Below are positions 17,582 through 25,514 of a stretch of 64,000 nt of DNA, piece after piece. The stretch covers positions 19,372 to 83,371 of the forward strand of contig NZ_JAJQXA010000021.1 in the NCBI RefSeq assembly GCF_021245985.1, read 5' to 3'. The notes under the pieces were generated by a model that saw nothing but the letters and a program-made list of their open reading frames with translations, was not told the DNA's origin and ran no database searches. Source of the DNA: Flavobacterium soyae. Lineage in GTDB: Bacteria > Bacteroidota > Bacteroidia > Flavobacteriales > Flavobacteriaceae. Position 1 is the first letter of the stretch. Every line of letters starts with the position of its first letter. Made by a program: the position numbers and the translations under genes.

Positions 17582-19504
17582 CTATACCAAATTTGAAATA
17601 TTAAAACGTACCGAAATAAGTTCCTGAAGTTCTTTAATCGTTTTAAAAGTACGTTTCAGTTTAATCTTTTCCATTTTTGATAGAGATTCCAAAGCAATAA
17701 ACTGCCCCGAATCGTGATGCAGAAGCCCCTGCTTTGTTCTAAATTTTAATAAAGCTTTAAACGAATAAGAACACGATAAATATAACTCTCTATTATTTGG
17801 TTCTAGTTCTGCCAGTTTTTCAAAACGCTCTGCAGTGTTACTGATCGATTTAACAGAATGTGATAAAATTAAAACACGCGCAGCATCAGTTAAAGGCATT
17901 AAAGCTCTTCTTTTAATATCAAAATTGTCTTTGTTTGCACCATCTTGTTCAACTAAAAACTGCCTGAAAAATCCGGTAGGAGAAGGGCTTTGCAATGCAC
18001 CGCTTACCAAATGCATATAAAAAATAGGATTAGCCTTTACATTTTCAAAAATTGAATCTGATAATTGACTAACTATTTCGGCATCACCATAAGTCTTACT
18101 ATAATCAAAGAAAATAAAGGAAAGTAAAACTTCATTTTTTCCCGGATTTGTAATCCAATGATGCACCTGATTTTTCCAATCATCAAGACACATGCACCAT
18201 TTTGGGTTTGAGGCCATCATTTCGGCAGGGCAGTAATCATAACCAATATCAAAAAGCCCTTTGTTAACCAGCCCGGCAAATTTTAAAAAATATATACGTG
18301 TTTCATCTCTAAAAACCTCTGATACATTTTCATAAACAATCGCATTATCCTGATCGGTATGCAGCATTTGTTCACCGCGTCCCTGACTTCCCAGCGCCAG
18401 CCATGCAAACTTAACAGGCGGCGGACTGCTCATTTTTTCTAAACAAATTTCGATAACACGTGTGGTGCAGGCTTCATTCAGTTCAGTTATAATTTTAGCA
18501 ATTAAGGTCATCGGAATATTTTGGTCTAAATATCCCTGAAGCAATTGCATAATTCGGTTTCTGATAGGTTTTATTTCCTTTGTTTTTTTAGCTCTTTTCA
18601 AAGCTTTAATTAAAACGGCAGGGTTATTTCCTAAAGCCACCATTACGTCGTGTTTAGATAAAATCCCAACCGCTTTGGTATTAACTGTGCCGTCTTTTGT
18701 AAGGCATAAATGACTGATATTACTTTTCATCATTGCCATTTGTGCTTCGGTAACTGTCATTTTTTTAGGATACGTAATAACAGGTTTCGTCATTATGGTT
18801 TCGGCAGTAGTTGTTATAGGAAAGTCTCCGGTAACAATTTTATTGCGAAGATCTTTATCAGTCAAAATACCAATAGGAAGCATTTCATCCACGATTAATA
18901 TAGCGCCTACTTTTTTCTTATTCATGATCCTGGCAATTTCCTTAACTGTTGTTGACGGACTGCAGGTCACAATTTTTTTAGAATATTTAATTGGGGTTAA
19001 GTCAAATGAATCATTGCCGGAATGATGGTTTTCATTTAGTAAATCATCATCTCCATATAACTTATCTTTATGAATATCTGAATATGGGTTTCTGGTATTT
19101 GATGCATAACTTTCGATCAGGAAATTACCAACATTTCTATTTTCAAGCGCATAAGGTTTAAAAACTGCGATTGGAATAGCATATAGAATACTTTCTTCAT
19201 GAGCCACAGCTTCCATAATATAATTTTCCTGCGCCAAAAGCGGACGCAATCCAAAAATATCACCTTCGTCGCACATATCCAGAACCGTATTTTTTGTGCT
19301 TTTCTTTAATGCTACCGCACCTTTGTGAACCACATAAAAGGAATCGTGTGTTTGATCATTTTCGGCAAAAATAATGGCATCTTTATCTTTATATACAATA
19401 GAAATCTGCTCCGAAAGTTTCTCAAGATCCTTTGAATGCAGGAAATTAAACGGCGGATAATTTTTTAGAAAGTCTGCAACTCTTTGCGAAATGGTATTTT
19501 TCAT
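17582..19504 (-). CDS. cNMP-binding / CBS / DUF294 nucleotidyltransferase-like protein
   Basis: 640 residues, multi-domain and cytosolic. A cyclic-nucleotide-binding-like domain (about 15-130, KDAIIFAENDQTHDSFYVV and EGDIFGL), two CBS repeats (about 175-295, IMNKKKVGAILIVDEM and GILSKHDVMVAL), a DUF294 nucleotidyltransferase domain with the GlnD-like motif LGSQGRGEQMLHTDQDNA (about 370-390) and a C-terminal DUF294_C helical domain. The metal-site acids of the nucleotidyltransferase are present. Such proteins sense nucleotides; the modified target is unknown. Operon leader of the exonuclease. Confidence 0.9.
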   Translation of the reverse strand: MKNTISQRVADFLKNYPPFNFLHSKDLEKLSEQISIVYKDKDAIIFAENDQTHDSFYVVHKGAVALKKSTKNTVLDMCDEGDIFGLRPLLAQENYIMEAVAHEESILYAIPIAVFKPYALENRNVGNFLIESYASNTRNPYSDIHKDKLYGDDDLLNENHHSGNDSFDLTPIKYSKKIVTCSPSTTVKEIARIMNKKKVGAILIVDEMLPIGILTDKDLRNKIVTGDFPITTTAETIMTKPVITYPKKMTVTEAQMAMMKSNISHLCLTKDGTVNTKAVGILSKHDVMVALGNNPAVLIKALKRAKKTKEIKPIRNRIMQLLQGYLDQNIPMTLIAKIITELNEACTTRVIEICLEKMSSPPPVKFAWLALGSQGRGEQMLHTDQDNAIVYENVSEVFRDETRIYFLKFAGLVNKGLFDIGYDYCPAEMMASNPKWCMCLDDWKNQVHHWITNPGKNEVLLSFIFFDYSKTYGDAEIVSQLSDSIFENVKANPIFYMHLVSGALQSPSPTGFFRQFLVEQDGANKDNFDIKRRALMPLTDAARVLILSHSVKSISNTAERFEKLAELEPNNRELYLSCSYSFKALLKFRTKQGLLHHDSGQFIALESLSKMEKIKLKRTFKTIKELQELISVRFNISNLV

Positions 19505-19571
19505 TGGGTTAAATTAAAGTTCTAAAATACTATTTAAAATAGAAATGTAAAAGAAACACCTTTAATTATTT

Positions 19572-19642
19572 GTTTTTGCCGCAAAGGCTCAAAGCCACAA
19601 AGAAATTATAACTTAGCGTCTTTGTGTCTTTGTGGCAAAACT
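19572..19642. repeat. intergenic inverted repeat, GCCACAAAG type
   Basis: TTTTGCCGCAAAG..GCCACAAAG on one arm and CTTTGTGTCTTTGTGGCAAAA on the other. A member of the CAAAGG-rich intergenic repeat group also seen near 21750-21840, 26685-26755, 33180-33302 and 39360-39440. Confidence 0.55.
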
Positions 19643-19647
19643 TGCCA

Positions 19648-19675
19648 TAAAAAAAGCCCCAATTATGGGACTTTA
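19648..19675 (-). terminator. terminator of the 19680-20051 gene
   Basis: On the minus strand AGTCCC, a 6-nt loop, GGGGCT (one G:U pair), then seven T. Confidence 0.65.
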
Positions 19676-19679
19676 ACTT

Positions 19680-20051
19680 TTACTCAACTTTGAAAACCTT
19701 ACCGCGTTGTTTTTCTTCAGAGCCTACCATTCCAAATTCAAACGTATAAGAATCTTTTGCGGTTGTTAAAATCTTCATGCTGATTGCTTTTTCCTCAGCC
19801 ATATTTTTTGGATGTTTTTTCTGTAAAATGTATTCGCAGTCGCTCACCCAGCGTATTGTAGCGGTATCAGTTTTTCCGTCAAAAGTTTCAATTTCGATAC
19901 TGTCTTTACGCTCAAAAAAAGTAGTTTTTTTAACACCGTTTACTTCAAACTCAAATTTGAATTTTCCGGTTTTAAAATCTTTACAATTGTGTTCAGCATT
20001 GTAACATGATACTAAAGCCAGTACCGGAAATAAGAATAGTATTTTTTTCAT
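19680..20051 (-). CDS. small lipoprotein, function unknown
   Basis: 123 residues. Lipoprotein signal MKKILFLFPVLALVSC with the lipobox at LVSC. The mature part is a compact beta-rich domain (GKFKFEFEVNGVKKTTFFERKD in part, RWVSDCEYILQKK, YTFEFGMVGS) with one further Cys pair candidate (Cys23, Cys72). I recognise the family as a conserved flavobacterial lipoprotein but no function. It has its own terminator and is flanked by repeats. Confidence 0.75.
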   Translation of the reverse strand: MKKILFLFPVLALVSCYNAEHNCKDFKTGKFKFEFEVNGVKKTTFFERKDSIEIETFDGKTDTATIRWVSDCEYILQKKHPKNMAEEKAISMKILTTAKDSYTFEFGMVGSEEKQRGKVFKVE

Positions 20052-20055
20052 TTTT

Positions 20056-20136
20056 TTATGCTTTAGGCAATATGTCTTAAGCTTTGGGTAATAAGCAGTT
20101 TTGCTTATTGCATACAGCTTAAAGCTTATGGCTTTT
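20056..20136. repeat. intergenic hairpin repeat, GCTTTAGGCAATA / AATAAGC type
   Basis: GTAATAAGCA pairs with TGCTTATTGC around a short loop, with AAGCTTT/AAAGCTT words on both sides. On the minus strand it follows the DinB-like gene directly and may serve as its terminator. Confidence 0.5.
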
Positions 20137-20137
20137 A

Positions 20138-20713
20138 TTATTTCAATCTTTTTAATTCATCATCAGTAAAGTTCTTGATTTCTTTTTCTTTGGCAAACTT
20201 TTCGGTATTATAATTTTCCGATTTATTCTTCGGAATTGATAAGCTTTCCCAAGAGCTCTTTTTTAATTGTTTGGCATAAAAAACAATCTGCCCAACATGA
20301 TAAGGATAATGTGCCAGCTGTCGATTTATGGCTTCAATAACGGTGTGGCCTTCATTTCGAATATAAATAATATCTGAAAGCTGCTCAGGTCTTAAACTGT
20401 TCAAAGCATTTTCTAAACAATTCCAGCCTTTGTTCCAAATTTCGAGAACTTCATTTTTAGACTTTAAATCATTTTCAAACTCAGAGTCACGGTTTCTCCA
20501 TTCCTTTTCACCGTCAGACGTTAAAAAATCTGTCCAGCGCGAAAGCATATTACCTGAAATATGTTTTATAATTGTTGCAATGCTATTAGTATCTTCATTA
20601 ACAGAAATAAAAAGCTGATCTGGCTCTAATTGCTCAATTGCTTTTTCGCCTAATGCTTTATAGTATAAAAATTGCTTTTTAACGCTTTCTAAATAAGATT
20701 CATCAATTTTCAT
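20138..20713 (-). CDS. DUF1572 / DinB-superfamily protein
   Basis: 191 residues, predicted four-helix bundle. Features are NSIATIIKHISGNMLSRWTDF (part; about 43-63), HTVIEAINRQLAHYPYHVGQIV (part; about 124-145). The His of IKHI and the two His of AHYPYHVGQ are the metal-ligand positions of the DinB/YfiT fold. Many such proteins are thiol-dependent S-transferases (bacillithiol in other phyla); the reaction here is unknown. Cytosolic, single gene. Confidence 0.87.
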   Translation of the reverse strand: MKIDESYLESVKKQFLYYKALGEKAIEQLEPDQLFISVNEDTNSIATIIKHISGNMLSRWTDFLTSDGEKEWRNRDSEFENDLKSKNEVLEIWNKGWNCLENALNSLRPEQLSDIIYIRNEGHTVIEAINRQLAHYPYHVGQIVFYAKQLKKSSWESLSIPKNKSENYNTEKFAKEKEIKNFTDDELKRLK

Positions 20714-20724
20714 ACGCTGGAATT

Positions 20725-20815
20725 ATTTGTTTTTGCCACGAATTTCACCAATTGCCACGAATTTTTTTCATAGAAAATGTTTAAATTTTAATTCGTGTAA
20801 TTCGTGGCTTCTTTT
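20725..20815. repeat. intergenic inverted repeat, GCCACGAATT type
   Basis: GCCACGAATTTCACCAATT on one side and AATTCGTGTAATTCGTGGC on the other. The minus-strand reading puts it right after the pentapeptide gene, where it can act as a terminator. Same family as the hairpin at 27733-27787. Confidence 0.55.
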
Positions 20816-21388
20816 TTAAACAATTTTAATATCATATTTATCTAAAAGACCCACAATTCCCTGAGTCGAAAATTGTGCTTTTCGCATGGCATTAAATTCA
20901 GGATCGATTTTATAATTGTAAGCAGTTCTAAAATCGACTGCTGCTAATTGTGTTTCATTAAAAATAGCGCCATCTAAATTGCAATCATCAAAAACAGAAC
21001 TTGTTAGATTTGTTCCAACAAAAGTTACTTCACGAAGAGACGAATTTATAAACTTGGTTTTTGGCATTTTTTTGTTTGAAAATATAGCATAATCCAATGT
21101 ACATTCTTCAAAATGAACCTGAAATAAAAAATCATCACATTCATTAAAAGCAATTCCAAGAAGTTTACAGTTTTTGAAAGTTACATTTTTTAAACTAGTT
21201 CCGGCCAAACTTGTCATGGAGAGATTGCAATCAATAAATTCGCAGTCAAGAAAACTATTAGAATTAAAATTACTGTTCGAAAAATCACAGTTTTTAAAAA
21301 CACAATCCTCAAACTCCCGATGGTTTATTTTTTTATCGATATAAATAACTTTTTCGAATGTTTTTTGAATGTGAATTATTTCTTCCAT
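20816..21388 (-). CDS. pentapeptide-repeat protein, Qnr-like
   Basis: 190 residues. From about residue 22 to 160 the A(D/N)LxX pentapeptide pattern runs almost unbroken, for example FKNCDFSNSNFNSNSFLDC, FKNCKLLGIAF, FDDCNLDGAIFNETQL, predicting a right-handed quadrilateral beta-helix. The tail (YKIDPEFNAMRKAQFSTQGI, LLDKYDIKIV) resembles the C-terminus of Qnr-type gyrase-protecting proteins. Those mimic DNA and protect gyrase/topoisomerase IV from quinolones; whether this one does is inference, as many flavobacteria carry such genes without a known phenotype. Confidence 0.85.
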   Translation of the reverse strand: MEEIIHIQKTFEKVIYIDKKINHREFEDCVFKNCDFSNSNFNSNSFLDCEFIDCNLSMTSLAGTSLKNVTFKNCKLLGIAFNECDDFLFQVHFEECTLDYAIFSNKKMPKTKFINSSLREVTFVGTNLTSSVFDDCNLDGAIFNETQLAAVDFRTAYNYKIDPEFNAMRKAQFSTQGIVGLLDKYDIKIV

Positions 21389-21455
21389 TTTTTGTTTGGA
21401 TAAAGATTAAAATTGTAGAGATGATCAAACCCGACTGGTTTATTTAGAAGATTTT

Positions 21456-21677
21456 TTAGTCATTAAACAAAGCTTTCATAATGATTCTCAATCCTAAAAA
21501 AATCAAAAGCATAGAACTCAAACAAGCCACAATCCCAATTCCAAGAACTAAATAATGCCAATTAGTATGCTGATTCATAAAAGCATTATAAATCAACGAC
21601 GGCCCAAGAAACATCAAAGGCAGAGCGCCTGTTAAATATTTAATTCCTTTTCCTAATAATTGCTTGTTTGTGCTCAT
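21456..21677 (-). CDS. DUF6095-family small membrane protein
   Basis: 73 residues with two membrane segments (about 15-33 and 42-66) and a short basic N-terminus (MSTNKQLLGKGIKYL). Found in flavobacteria next to murQ, as here (murQ is 173 nt upstream on the same strand). No motif suggests a function. Confidence 0.7.
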   Translation of the reverse strand: MSTNKQLLGKGIKYLTGALPLMFLGPSLIYNAFMNQHTNWHYLVLGIGIVACLSSMLLIFLGLRIIMKALFND

Positions 21678-21684
21678 TTATTTT

Positions 21685-21845
21685 TGTTTCAAGTCTTTTT
21701 TTGTTTCAGGTTTCAAGTTTTTTTTAGTTTCAAGTTAAAAACTTTGTCAAAGAGTATTATTCCATCTTTGCGAACTCCGCCTTCTTTATTTAAACTTTGC
21801 GAACTTTGCGAAAAAACCTTTGCAATCTTTGCATTAAAATTCTAC
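21685..21845. repeat. low-complexity repeats between murQ and the DUF6095 gene
   Basis: Iterated TTTCAAGTTTTTTT words (21685-21735) and CTTTGCGAAC / CTTTGCGAAAAAACCTTTGCAATCTTTGC words (21770-21835). The second set belongs to the CTTTG-rich intergenic group. No gene. Confidence 0.45.
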
Positions 21846-21850
21846 AGCAA

Positions 21851-22663
21851 TTAAGCTTTATAATTATCAACAGCATTCCTAACGCTGCCGTATTTTTTTA
21901 ATAAATCTGATGCCTCTTCATACGAAATAGGAATTTCTCCCATAATCATCTTTACACCGCGATCAACCAGTTTAATATTACTCAACTGCATATCGACCAT
22001 TTTGTTTCCTTTTACTTTTCCAAGCTGAATCATCGCTGCGGTCGAAATCATGTTTAAAACCAGTTTCTGAGCAGTTCCTGCTTTCATTCTCGAACTTCCG
22101 GTAACAAATTCTGGTCCAACTACAACTTCAATTGGGAATTTTGCTGTCAGCGCTAACGGACTTCCCGCATTATTGGTAATACAACCCGTTAAAATATTAT
22201 TTTGATTACAAGTTTCTAAACCGCCAATAACATACGGAGTAGTTCCAGAAGCTGCAATTCCTATTACAACATCATTTGCACCAATATTATGTGCTTGTAA
22301 ATCAATCCAGGCTTGTGTTGCATTGTCTTCTGCATTTTCTACTGCACGTCGAATTGCGGTGTCTCCGCCAGCAATAATTCCGTTTACTAAATCAAACGGA
22401 ACTCCAAAAGTAGGAGGACATTCTGAGGCATCAACAACACCTAAACGTCCAGATGTTCCTGCACCGATATAAAATATTTTGCCGCCTAATTTTAGTTTAG
22501 CAACAACTTGAGCTACCAAAGCTTCAATTTGCGGTATAGCTTTTTCTACAGCATTAGGAACAGTTTTGTCTTCATTGTTAATATTAGTCAGTAGTTCGTG
22601 AACTGACATTTTCTCTAAATGTTCGTATTTTGAAGATTGTTCGGTTGTTTTTGTAAAGGTCAT
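21851..22663 (-). CDS. murQ: N-acetylmuramic acid 6-phosphate etherase
   Basis: 270 residues. Cleaves the lactyl ether of MurNAc-6-P to give GlcNAc-6-P and D-lactate in cell-wall recycling. SIS-domain motifs IGAGTSGRLGVVDASECPPTFG (parts; about 66-87, including the catalytic Glu of ASECPPT), GIAASGTTPYVIGGLE (about 136-151) and GSSRMKAGTAQKLVLNM. No MurNAc kinase (AmgK/AnmK) is adjacent. Shorter than the E. coli enzyme (298) at the C-terminus, as usual in Bacteroidota. Confidence 0.96.
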   Translation of the reverse strand: MTFTKTTEQSSKYEHLEKMSVHELLTNINNEDKTVPNAVEKAIPQIEALVAQVVAKLKLGGKIFYIGAGTSGRLGVVDASECPPTFGVPFDLVNGIIAGGDTAIRRAVENAEDNATQAWIDLQAHNIGANDVVIGIAASGTTPYVIGGLETCNQNNILTGCITNNAGSPLALTAKFPIEVVVGPEFVTGSSRMKAGTAQKLVLNMISTAAMIQLGKVKGNKMVDMQLSNIKLVDRGVKMIMGEIPISYEEASDLLKKYGSVRNAVDNYKA

Positions 22664-22686
22664 TTTTTGTCGAAATAGTTATCCTC

Positions 22687-22694
22687 CAAAATTA
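22687..22694 (-). promoter_or_regulatory. -7 element for murQ
   Basis: TAATTTTG on the minus strand, giving a leader of about 20 nt to the murQ ATG. The -33 region is not convincing. Confidence 0.4.
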
Positions 22695-22796
22695 AACTTT
22701 TTTATGGCAAATCGGGAAAAAATTAGACAGCAAAGCGGCTAAGTTTTAAAAACTTTTTCAGGTGATTTTGTTTTAGATCAAACCACTTTATAAATC

Positions 22797-22828
22797 TTGT
22801 TAAAAGAACTAAAATATTATACTTGTTA
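22797..22828 (+). promoter_or_regulatory. promoter candidate before the truncated barrel gene
   Basis: TTGTT near 22797-22801 and TATACTTG (22821-22828; one mismatch from TAnnTTTG) with a near-normal spacer. It points into a 29-codon ORF that ends just before the truncated barrel. Confidence 0.35.
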
Positions 22829-22843
22829 AGTAATGAAAGTTAA

Positions 22844-22933
22844 ATGGATAAATTAGATTTATTGCAGGGGATTGGCAGAATCTCGATTTTTATGTCTTTG
22901 CTGCTCGCCTTTTTTTATTTACGGTCAAAATAG
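22844..22933 (+). CDS. possible 29-residue peptide upstream of the barrel remnant
   Basis: ATG GAT AAA TTA ... TAG encodes 29 residues (MDKLDLLQGIGRISIFMSLL and then AFFYLRSK), one potential membrane helix. It sits after a plausible promoter and ends 11 nt before the remnant barrel reading frame. It could be a real tiny membrane peptide, or the surviving 5' end of a deleted gene. Weak support. Confidence 0.25.
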   Translation: MDKLDLLQGIGRISIFMSLLLAFFYLRSK

Positions 22934-22944
22934 AAAATAATTAC

Positions 22945-23772
22945 TTGAAATTGTTTCCAACAGTTTACGCTTCTTATAAGAAAAATGAAAACAATACTTT
23001 TAGTTTAAATTACGGAAAAAGAATCAACAGACCTCGTTTTGACTTATTAAATCCGTTTAAGGTTTATATTAATAGTAATAGTTATTCTAAAGGAAATCCG
23101 TTTTTGAGACATTCCTTTAGTGATAATTTTGAATTTGCTCATTCTTATAAAGAAGTCCTAAGAACAAGTGTTTTTGTAAATGTAATTACAAATGGTTACG
23201 GAGTTTTGTTTACTTCAAATCCTGAAACGAATACACAAATTGTAACACGTGAGAATTATTTTAAAAGCTTAAATTACGGCATTGGAGAAAGTTATTCGGC
23301 GAATTTTGCAGAATGGTGGTCAAGTGAAAATTCATTGTACTTTTTAGGTGCAAAAACAGAGTTTATTAAAAATATTAATGCCACTCCGTCAAATAGTTTG
23401 CAAATTGATTTTTCGACAAATAATACTTTCATTTTAGGCAAAACAACAAAACTGCAAATTGATTTTAGTTATAGTTCGCCTTTTGAAAGTGGTTTGTATG
23501 AAATAGGGTATGCGTCGAGTTTTGATATTGGTTTTAAACAGGATTTGTTTAATAAAACAATGCAGATTGCGTTTTTGGCAAACGATATTTTTAATACGTC
23601 TTATTTAAAAGATTTTACTTCGGTTGTAAATGGTGTAAAACAAGTTTACAGCCAAAATGAGAGTAATAGATTCGTTCGTTTGTCAGTTGTTTATAATTTT
23701 GGAAACAAGAAAATAAATGTAAAAGAACGCGCTTTTGGAAATCAGGATGAGAAAAAGAGAACGGGAAACTAA
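22945..23772 (+). pseudogene. 5'-truncated outer-membrane beta-barrel (TonB-receptor-like) gene
   Basis: The 275 residues match only the C-terminal third of the outer-membrane beta-barrel family (PF14905 type, normally about 750-900 residues): KLFPTVYASYKKNENNTFS, SLNYGKRINRPRFDLLNPF, NSYSKGNPFLRHSFSDN, ending in a strand VVYNFGNKKI. Signal peptide, regulatory-like domain, plug and early barrel are missing. There is no ATG at the start; the open frame begins upstream at 22852 with residues unlike the family. The 5' part was presumably lost by deletion. Without a signal sequence it cannot reach the outer membrane. Confidence 0.8.
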
Positions 23773-23779
23773 ATCAGAT

Positions 23780-23839
23780 AATTAGAAAATGTGTCAATTA
23801 GAGAATTATCTCATTATCTAATTGACACATTTTCTAATT
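23780..23839. terminator. bidirectional terminator, perfect 23-bp stem
   Basis: Arms 23780-23802 and 23817-23839 are perfectly complementary, with a 14-nt loop, AT-rich at the base on both sides. It lies between the convergent barrel remnant and ZIP transporter gene. Confidence 0.8.
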
Positions 23840-23845
23840 AATTTA

Positions 23846-24514
23846 TTATAAAAAGAATGCTAATAGAATTCCGAGAACGATCATTGAAACTTTGGCAACA
23901 TTAAATTTATGTCCTTCGCTGCTTTCAAAAATAATTGTCGACGAAATATGGAATAAAATACCAATTACGATTGCAGTTATTTCGGTATAATAATCGTTTA
24001 ATATTGGGAGATATTCAGATGCAACAGTTCCAAGCGGCGTCATGATGGCAAAAGTCAGCATGAAAGCAAAAATGGCTTTTTTGTTTAAATCGGCATTAAT
24101 GAAAAATGTCGTTAAAATCACGGCAATTGGCAAATGATGAATCGCAATTCCTACGGCTAAATCGTGATGATGACTTACCGGAAAACCTTCTAAAAAGGCA
24201 TGAATACAAAGGCTTATAAATAAAAGCCACGGAATTTGAGACATTTTTGCATGCCCGTGAACGTGTCCGTGTTCAGCGCCTTTGGAGAAAAACTCTAAAA
24301 CGATCTGAAACAGAATCCCAACCATTATAAACAAACCAATTTTATGATTGTGAGAACTGTAAACTTCTGGCAGCAGATGCATTACGGTTAACGATAACAA
24401 AAATGAACCGCTGAATGCGAGCAGTAATTTTAAATTGGTTTTGTTGGTTGGTTTTAAAAACAAAGCCACACTATATCCTAAAAGTACAGAAAATAAGGGT
24501 AGTAAATAGTTCAT
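23846..24514 (-). CDS. ZIP-family metal transporter
   Basis: 222 residues, about eight membrane segments. A His-rich cytoplasmic loop, GAEHGHVHGHAKMSQ (about 79-93), precedes the metal-binding helices with HAFLEGFPVSHHHD (about 108-121) and IAIHHLPIAVILTTFF (about 124-139); the HxxxE pattern of TM4/TM5 is present in modified form. Imports zinc or another divalent cation across the inner membrane. Single gene; no metal-responsive operator recognised. Confidence 0.88.
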   Translation of the reverse strand: MNYLLPLFSVLLGYSVALFLKPTNKTNLKLLLAFSGSFLLSLTVMHLLPEVYSSHNHKIGLFIMVGILFQIVLEFFSKGAEHGHVHGHAKMSQIPWLLFISLCIHAFLEGFPVSHHHDLAVGIAIHHLPIAVILTTFFINADLNKKAIFAFMLTFAIMTPLGTVASEYLPILNDYYTEITAIVIGILFHISSTIIFESSEGHKFNVAKVSMIVLGILLAFFL

Positions 24515-24524
24515 TTTGTTGTTT

Positions 24525-24605
24525 AATCGTTTTTTGTTGTTTAATCGTTTAATCGTTGTATTTGTTTAATCGGTTTGACGGTTAAACAAATAAACGGTTT
24601 ACCAA
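24525..24605. repeat. TTTAATCG tandem words and hairpin
   Basis: Iterated GTTTAATCGTTT words (24530-24575), then CGGTTTGACGGTTAAACAA and its near complement ending AACGGTTTACC..TTAAACC. It lies between the methyltransferase gene (ends 24612) and the ZIP gene start. Confidence 0.45.
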
Positions 24606-24611
24606 TTAAAC

Positions 24612-25376
24612 CTATTTAAAAATCATGATTAATCTTTCGCTTTCGGTTTTATGGAATTTTTTGAGTTTGTAGTCTCCAAAAATATCCAGAAGATAAATTC
24701 CGGCTTCATTCATTAAATCCTGAAAATCTTTTAAAGTCAGGGCTTTTACTTTTTCGGTAAAATGAAATTTTCTGCCTTGGTCTTCAAAATCAATTTCTTT
24801 AAAAATATGACCGTCTTCAACGTATCTTTTGATGTGAAAATCAATTCCGTCAACGGTTTTTACTTCTTGTGGAACCAAAGTTTCAATTACCTGATTTACG
24901 TTCATAAAGTCAATAACGGCGAATCCGTATTCAGATAAACTTTCTTTGATGGCTTTAAGCGTTGTCAGGTTATCATCGTCACTTTCGAAGTAACCAAAAC
25001 TTGTAAAAAGGTTAAAAATAGCATCGAATTTTTCTTCAAAAGGTTCGCGCATATCGTGCACTTTAAAATGAAGATTCTCGTTGCTGTTTTTATTGGCTTC
25101 GGCAATGCTGTTTTCAGATAAATCAGCACCTAAAACATTAAAACCTAATTGATTCAGGTAAATAGAATGCCGTCCTTTTCCGCAGGCTAAATCAAGCACT
25201 TTTGCTTTTTCGGGAAGATTTAGATAATGCGTTAAATTGTCCATAAAAATCTGAGCTTCTCTATAGTTTCTATCCTTGTACAGAATGTGATAATACGGAG
25301 TATCAAACCATGATGTAAACCAGTTTTCGGTATTTCTATCCTGATTTGGTGTTGATGAGTTGGGCGCGTCAGACAT
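24612..25376 (-). CDS. class I SAM-dependent methyltransferase
   Basis: 254 residues. Rossmann methyltransferase with motif I VLDLACGKGRHSIYLNQLG (about 61-79), motif II VLGADLSENSI, motif post-I KFDAIFNLFTSFGYF (about 115-129) and C-terminal beta strands. The N-terminal WFTSWFDTPYYHILYKDRN is typical of a conserved flavobacterial family. Substrate unknown; the WFDTPYYH segment is shared with putative tRNA/small-molecule methyltransferases. Divergent from the THUMP methyltransferase gene. Confidence 0.87.
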   Translation of the reverse strand: MSDAPNSSTPNQDRNTENWFTSWFDTPYYHILYKDRNYREAQIFMDNLTHYLNLPEKAKVLDLACGKGRHSIYLNQLGFNVLGADLSENSIAEANKNSNENLHFKVHDMREPFEEKFDAIFNLFTSFGYFESDDDNLTTLKAIKESLSEYGFAVIDFMNVNQVIETLVPQEVKTVDGIDFHIKRYVEDGHIFKEIDFEDQGRKFHFTEKVKALTLKDFQDLMNEAGIYLLDIFGDYKLKKFHKTESERLIMIFK

Positions 25377-25514
25377 TTATTCTATTTCAATTAATATAAA
25401 GTCCGGCAAATTTAGTGTATTTTTGCCGAAAAATAACTATTTCGCGATGATACCTAAATATACGTTATCATAATTGTATGCGATTGGGGTTGTTTTTTTA
25501 ATACAAAAATAAAG

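Noticed and set aside
19680..20051. Topoisomerase-related name for the small lipoprotein
   Set aside because: The protein has a lipoprotein signal and 123 residues without any topoisomerase motif; real topoisomerase IV genes are at 11804-16449.
22852..22944. In-frame upstream extension of the truncated barrel
   Set aside because: The frame is open back to a stop at 22849 but the residues there are unlike any barrel or plug sequence and have no start codon of quality.
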